Assembly: GCA_900155495.1 (NCBI GenBank)
Contig: FTLJ01000357.1
Location: 1-25,782 of the forward strand
Direction: 5' to 3'
Length of the DNA stretch: 25,782 bases
DNA from: Porogramme epimiltina
Lineage: Eukaryota > Basidiomycota > Agaricomycetes > Polyporales > Polyporaceae
This document shows, piece after piece, positions 21,890-25,782 of the stretch. Below the pieces are notes generated by a model, which was not told the DNA's origin, did not search any database, and saw only the letters and a list, made by a program, of their open reading frames with translations. Within the stretch, counting starts at the first letter, position 1, and each line of letters starts with the position of its first letter. Made by a program: the position numbers and the translations under genes.

Positions 21890-22503
21890 GGACGAAAACG
21901 ATCAAGGCAAACAAAGAGGAAGGGAAAGAGAAGGGATGGATGAATGCGGGAAAGGGGCGGGCAGGAGAGAGGAAGAGGTCGGGCAGGGGGATATGACTGT
22001 CCGAATGGCCTGCGACAGATCCCTGCCACACTCTCGGGACAGCACACAGCATCTGGTGATCGAGCCATCGTGTGTTCTGGATCTGGAAAGGCATCATAAC
22101 GGTGCCTTTGCACCACGAGTAGGGATGCGTCAAAGAGACTGTGATGCCGGGAACGAAAGTTCAGAGCCGGACGGGGTTCTGCACCCTGGAGCCTATCACG
22201 CGAAGAAAACTCACTGTGAGCGCAGTTTGTGTGGGCCTACGCCCGGACCCACTGCGGCGAGAGGCCATAGACAGGGGCATGGTCTGGCATGGTGCACCGG
22301 TACAGGTAGTGCTGCAACTCGTCAGGGAGCGTTTGATGGGATGTGCGCACAGGCGATGGTGGCACCTGGAGGAGAGGCTTTCCCCGAGAGGCAATGGCGT
22401 AGGCGCGTAGCTGGAGCATGGGATATTGGACGCGTGACGTCACGTCACGACGCCCTCCCTGTCCCGCTCGCGCTCTTCCTTGCTGGGCCACGAACGCGGT
22501 CCC
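21890..22503. promoter_or_regulatory. Divergent promoter region of the kelch-only and lipase genes
   Basis: The two genes start 614 bp apart in opposite directions. The kelch side (21890-22000) is strongly pyrimidine-rich in transcript direction. Long open frames on both strands here lack any recognisable domain and are probably chance frames in GC-rich DNA. Confidence 0.5.
22435..22442. promoter_or_regulatory. CRE-like palindrome TGACGTCA
   Basis: A perfect 8-bp palindrome, TGACGTCA, is followed at once by CGTCACG, so a second half-site abuts it. It ends 62 bases before the lipase start codon. TGACGTCA is the established binding site of ATF/CREB-type bZIP factors, such as Atf1 in fission yeast. 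Its function here is inferred from sequence and position only. Confidence 0.5.
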
Positions 22504-25065
22504 ATGCAGCCAGAGACGGCCATTGGCGGCCCTCCTCGCACCCAATCCGCCCAGTCTGGAGACCGCAGAGCAAGCACCGACAGCGACCGCCAGGACCTCT
22601 CCACCCGACTCCAGAGTTTCTTTTCCTTTTCTGCGCCGCTAGCCTCTCCCCCACCCGGGCCACCCCCGGCGCAGCGGCCTGCGACCATTTCCCTCGACGA
22701 CGAGCCGCCCTCGTTGTCCATGCGGACACCATGTGCTTCCGTCTCCTCCGCCTCGCCCAAAGTCCCCCCACGTCCTCTTCACTCTTCGCCGAGGCCGACC
22801 CACTCCCCGCACTCCCCGCGCTCCGGTAGCATGAATCTCAATCAGCCCCCTCCTGTCTCCGCAGACTACTCCGTGGCCCAAAAGCGTAAACGGGACAGCC
22901 AGCCGGTGCTGCCTATACTCCGCTGGTTCTCCGCGAAGCAGACCGGCAAGTCCTCCACCTCCGTGCCTAACTCCCCTGTACGCTCCCGCCCTCCCACCCC
23001 TGCCGCGAATCAATCCGACTCCCCCGGGCCCTCCGCCCCTTCTACTCCCTTGTCGGCACTTTCTATCCTCAACGATGCCTTCACCGACGATCCGCAGATT
23101 GCGCACTCCCAGAGCACATCCGACGACATTGAGCTGCCATCCCGCCCACAAGCTGCCCGACTATCCGCCACTTTCCATAGACCGTCCTACTTCTCCAACC
23201 TGACGCGCTCCACGTTGCCCACCGCTTGCCTTTCTGCACCTGCGTCGGCTTCGTACGTACGGACTACATATACCGATCCCTTCGAGAACCCGTTTCCTCA
23301 ACAGTCCGCTTATGACAGGTCAGATCTGGACTTGCTATATAGTCCAACTCCCATCCCGCTCCCCCTTCCTCACTCCCCCGCCCCCGCACATCTCAACAGT
23401 TCTCCTCCGGAGGGCTCGTCTATAGAGTCGCTGCGATCAATACACGAGCGTAGTCGCAGTATCCACACGACCGCGCCCGCACAAGCGTTCACGTTTCCTC
23501 AGCTGCCGTCGCTGAAGAACTGGTTCTCGTCCGAGGACTCTTCGGGCAAGGACGACGTTCACCAGCTACTGAGCGAAGACGACCAGGCGGAGAGCCCCGA
23601 GGCGGAGCGAGCGCACATCCGGCAGAAGTGTGCGTCCCGGTTTTGTTCCGTCCTTGTCACGCTCGCTCATCGCCGTACTTCTATCTCAGATGTCGCAACC
23701 AAGAACCCAGTAGTGTTCTGTCATGGCCTCATGGGTTTTGACACCGTCCAACTCGGACCATCGGTTGCTCCCTTGCAAATACAGCACTGGCGCGGTATTC
23801 GCGATGCGCTGGAGGCGAATGGAATCGAGGTACGCTTCCTGTGGTTTCACATAGCCCTTCTCCTTGCACTCAATCTTCCTGTCACCTCAGGTGCTTACCA
23901 CACGCGTACCTGCAACCAGTTCACCTGTCGAGCGCGCGAAGGTTCTGTGCCAGAAGATTTCCGAGGTCTACGCGGGACGCTCAGTGCATCTCATCGGTCC
24001 GTACCTCGACTTCCACTTCTCCTGACGTGCTTATGCGGACTCGGGTTTATGGTGTAGGGCATAGTATGGTACGCGCTTTCAACACCGTAAATCCCGTGTT
24101 GCCTACTGACAACCGAGCAGGGCGGGATTGACTGTCGATACCTCACGACTCACCTCACCGATCGACCGTTCAAGGTGCTCTCTATCACGACGATTTCGGC
24201 ACCACACCGCGGATCTTCCTTCGCCGACCACTTTCTGGCCACAGTCGGCCGGGAGCGGCTGCCGTCGGTGCTCTCCCTGATCGACCTGTTGCCGAACGGC
24301 GGCGGCGACGGGACTGCGTTCGAATTTCTGACAGTCGAGAACATGCGCCTCTTCAACGAGAACACGCCAGACGTTGACGGCGTGCAATATTTCTCATGGG
24401 GAGCCGTGTACGAGCCCGGGCTCATCGACACATGGAAGTGAGCAACTGCATCCACTTCGTGATGGTCGGCGCTGGAAGCTGATGCACATACGCCCCCCGC
24501 CCGCTGCGCCCAGGTGGCCGCATTCAATCGTGCTCGAGAAGGAGGGCCCGAATGACGGCCTTGTCTCGCTACAATCTGCGCAGTGGGTGCGTGTCTCCGC
24601 TTCCCACTTCCCATTGCCACGGCCCAACGTCTTCGCTCGCTCCCTGCCGCCGGCTAATGACGACGCGCTTACGCCTGCATCGGACAGGGCACGTACCTCG
24701 GGACGCTCGAGGGCGTGAACCACCTTGACCTCGTGGGGTGGATCAACACCGCGCGCTACAAGTGGGCGGAGATCATGGGCCGGGAGATTAAGTTCAAGCC
24801 GGCGACGTTCTACCTTGGGATCGCGGACCACCTCGCGCGCGTCGTGGAGGGGCAGGGCCCACAGCCGGCGGATGAGACCCCGGGGGCGCAGCGGCGGGAG
24901 TCGAGCGCTGAGCGAAGGGACAGAGAGCGAGAGGCGATGGCGGACAGTTTGCAAAAGGGCTCGGAGGCTACTGCGGCGGTCGAGGGGCCCAGCGCGCAAC
25001 CGCAAGAGTGTCAGGCGGGCGGACCTTCGAATGTGGGCGGCGGAAAGGATAGAGGAGAATCATGA
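22504..25065 (+). CDS. Alpha/beta-hydrolase lipase (Tgl2-like triacylglycerol lipase)
   Basis: There are seven exons: 22504-23629, 23690-23829, 23891-23996, 24058-24068, 24121-24437, 24514-24586 and 24688-25065, giving 716 residues. The first about 370 residues are a Ser/Pro-rich, probably disordered extension. The catalytic domain begins at NPVVFCHGLMGFD (His387-Gly388, oxyanion region). The nucleophile elbow is GHSMG with Ser460, on an 11-nt exon. It continues GIDCRYLTTHL and ISAPHRGSSFAD. The acid is probably Asp581 (EGPNDGLVS) and the base His603 (GVNHLDL), so the triad is complete. The closest match I know is the Tgl2-type fungal triacylglycerol lipase family. The substrate is inferred: ester lipids, either intracellular or organellar. 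I see no signal peptide. The C-terminal 90 residues are charged and low in complexity. The last intron is 101 nt, longer than its neighbours. An upstream in-frame TTG is not needed. Confidence 0.9.
24058..24068 (+). other. 11-nt microexon carrying the lipase nucleophile
   Basis: The exon GGCATAGTATG lies between GGTGTAG and GTACGCGC. With the G left from the previous exon it encodes Gly-His-Ser-Met. The next exon starts Gly-Gly-Ile-Asp, completing GHSMGG. Flanking introns are 61 and 52 nt. No other splice pattern I tried restores the lipase motif in frame. Confidence 0.87.
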
Positions 25066-25604
25066 TTCTGGATCCGGCGCACACAGGACACACACGGCAC
25101 TTGATACCCCTGCCACGACCACCAAGGGGAATGGAGATATTCGTACTCATAGCGGCTCCACGCGAGCTGACGATTGTATAATGTTCTTTGTATACTAATA
25201 CTAATATATTGCAGCGTGTACATACCCGGCGCGGGCGGCTACTGGACGCTGAAAAAGGAGGGGGGCTGCGCTCGAAGACGCAGGCGAAGATTGAACGGCT
25301 CGCCGTGCGGAAGGGAGGGCCCCGAAGCGGCCAGGGTCGCAGGACGGGTCGCGGACGCGCTGCGGAGGCCCTGGGGCGGGCGAATGAGAAGGCGGCGAGG
25401 GCCGGGCGGCGGGCCGGGAGGGGAGGGCGGGGTCGTGGCGGGGGCTATCGTCGTTCTGTGTGGGATGCCCAGCGGAGCGGAAGCGCAGAGCGAGGACAGA
25501 ACCCGCGACCGTGCGCAATCGATCGCCCCGTTTGCGCCTCTCGCCTCTCGCCAGCCCCTTCCCCACCCCGCCCCAGCCTCCACGCGCTCCCCCAGCATCC
25601 CGAC
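25066..25604. other. Intergenic region between lipase and S-formylglutathione hydrolase
   Basis: The left part holds the lipase 3' UTR. At 25193-25214 two overlapping TACTAAT copies are followed by TTGCAG, resembling a branch site and acceptor; a GTACTC at 25143 could be its donor. From 25240 the DNA becomes very GC-rich, then CT-rich just before the next start codon, as expected of a promoter and 5' UTR. Arg/Gly-rich open frames here reflect base composition only. Confidence 0.45.
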
Positions 25605-25782
25605 ATGTCGCTCGAGCAGCTCTCGTCCAACAAGGTCTTCGACGGCGACCTCGTCAAGTACAAGTTCAAGGTGCGCCCTCGCCCCCGCCCCGCCCCTCCG
25701 ATGACGTCTTGTCTCCCCCGGCAGCAGCGCTGATCACCGTGCAATCGCCCCCGCACGCCCCGCACGCGCCCTCCCCTCGCGC
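25605..25782 (+). CDS. S-formylglutathione hydrolase (esterase D), 5' end only
   Basis: The first exon is 25605-25670, encoding MSLEQLSSNKVFDGDLVKYK plus two residues, followed by a GTGCGC donor at 25671. The pattern xLxQ-SSNK-F-G-x-x-x-K at the extreme N terminus is that of S-formylglutathione hydrolase, the cytosolic serine hydrolase that releases formate from S-formylglutathione in glutathione-dependent formaldehyde oxidation. No downstream exon can be identified with certainty. CTGAT at about 25731 could be a branch site, with the acceptor beyond the window. The catalytic residues are outside the window, so the call rests on 22 residues. Confidence 0.7.

Noticed and set aside
21816..22829. 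337-codon open frame on the plus strand
   Set aside because: It overlaps the kelch-only first exon antisense and the lipase first exon out of frame, and has no domain. It is probably a chance frame in GC-rich promoter DNA.
25188..25733. Arg/Gly-rich open frame, 181 codons
   Set aside because: The RGG-like look follows from a run of GC-rich purine sequence. It overlaps the hydrolase start in the wrong frame before the real ATG at 25605.

Overview
The window looks like nuclear DNA of a filamentous basidiomycete, most likely an Agaricomycete of the wood-decay type. The reasons are GC-rich coding sequence, dense short GT-AG introns of mostly 49-62 nt, no operons, and a gene set (Tea1-type kelch/coiled-coil protein, RRP5, SF3A2, secreted guanyl-specific RNase, Kre9/Knh1-type wall protein) that is standard for fungi. 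The order is an inference from gene structure and was not tested by phylogeny. Almost every gene is split, so the models below were built by joining frames across splice sites. Each complete model closes in frame from start to stop.

Layout, left to right. At 1-2467 (+) lies the 3' part of a Ser/Pro-rich protein with a Pal1-like motif and a charged tail. At 3725-4320 (+) is a five-exon secreted RNase of the T1/F1 family. At 4634-5513 (-) is the U2 snRNP splicing factor SF3a subunit 2. It is divergent from RRP5 at 5848-11013 (+), a 15-exon gene for the large pre-rRNA processing factor with ten S1 modules and C-terminal HAT repeats. At 11247-16063 (-) is a 9-exon Tea1/Kel1-like cell-end marker with six kelch motifs and a long coiled coil. 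At 17143-17503 (-) is a three-exon gene for an 85-residue C2H2 zinc-finger protein. At 18612-19590 (-) is a four-exon Kre9/Knh1-domain secreted protein. At 20148-21889 (-) is a kelch-only relative of the Tea1-like gene that keeps the same intron positions but stops where the coiled-coil part would begin. At 22504-25065 (+) is a seven-exon alpha/beta-hydrolase lipase. At 25605 (+) begins an S-formylglutathione hydrolase that runs off the window.

How the genes relate. RRP5 and SF3A2 are core RNA-processing housekeeping genes sharing a 334-bp divergent promoter region. The right half holds two kelch polarity-type proteins with a cell-wall-type gene between them, all on the minus strand. This suggests local duplication of a kelch gene, and a functional link to wall or tip growth is only inference. 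I see no transposon, CRISPR array, rRNA, tRNA or secondary-metabolite cluster.

The most notable features are in the splicing. There is an 8-nt internal exon in SF3A2, an 11-nt exon that carries the catalytic serine of the lipase, and two GC-AG introns in RRP5. The small zinc-finger gene and the Kre9-like gene are easy to miss because neither shows a long continuous reading frame. I did not find evidence for a wholly new biological system.
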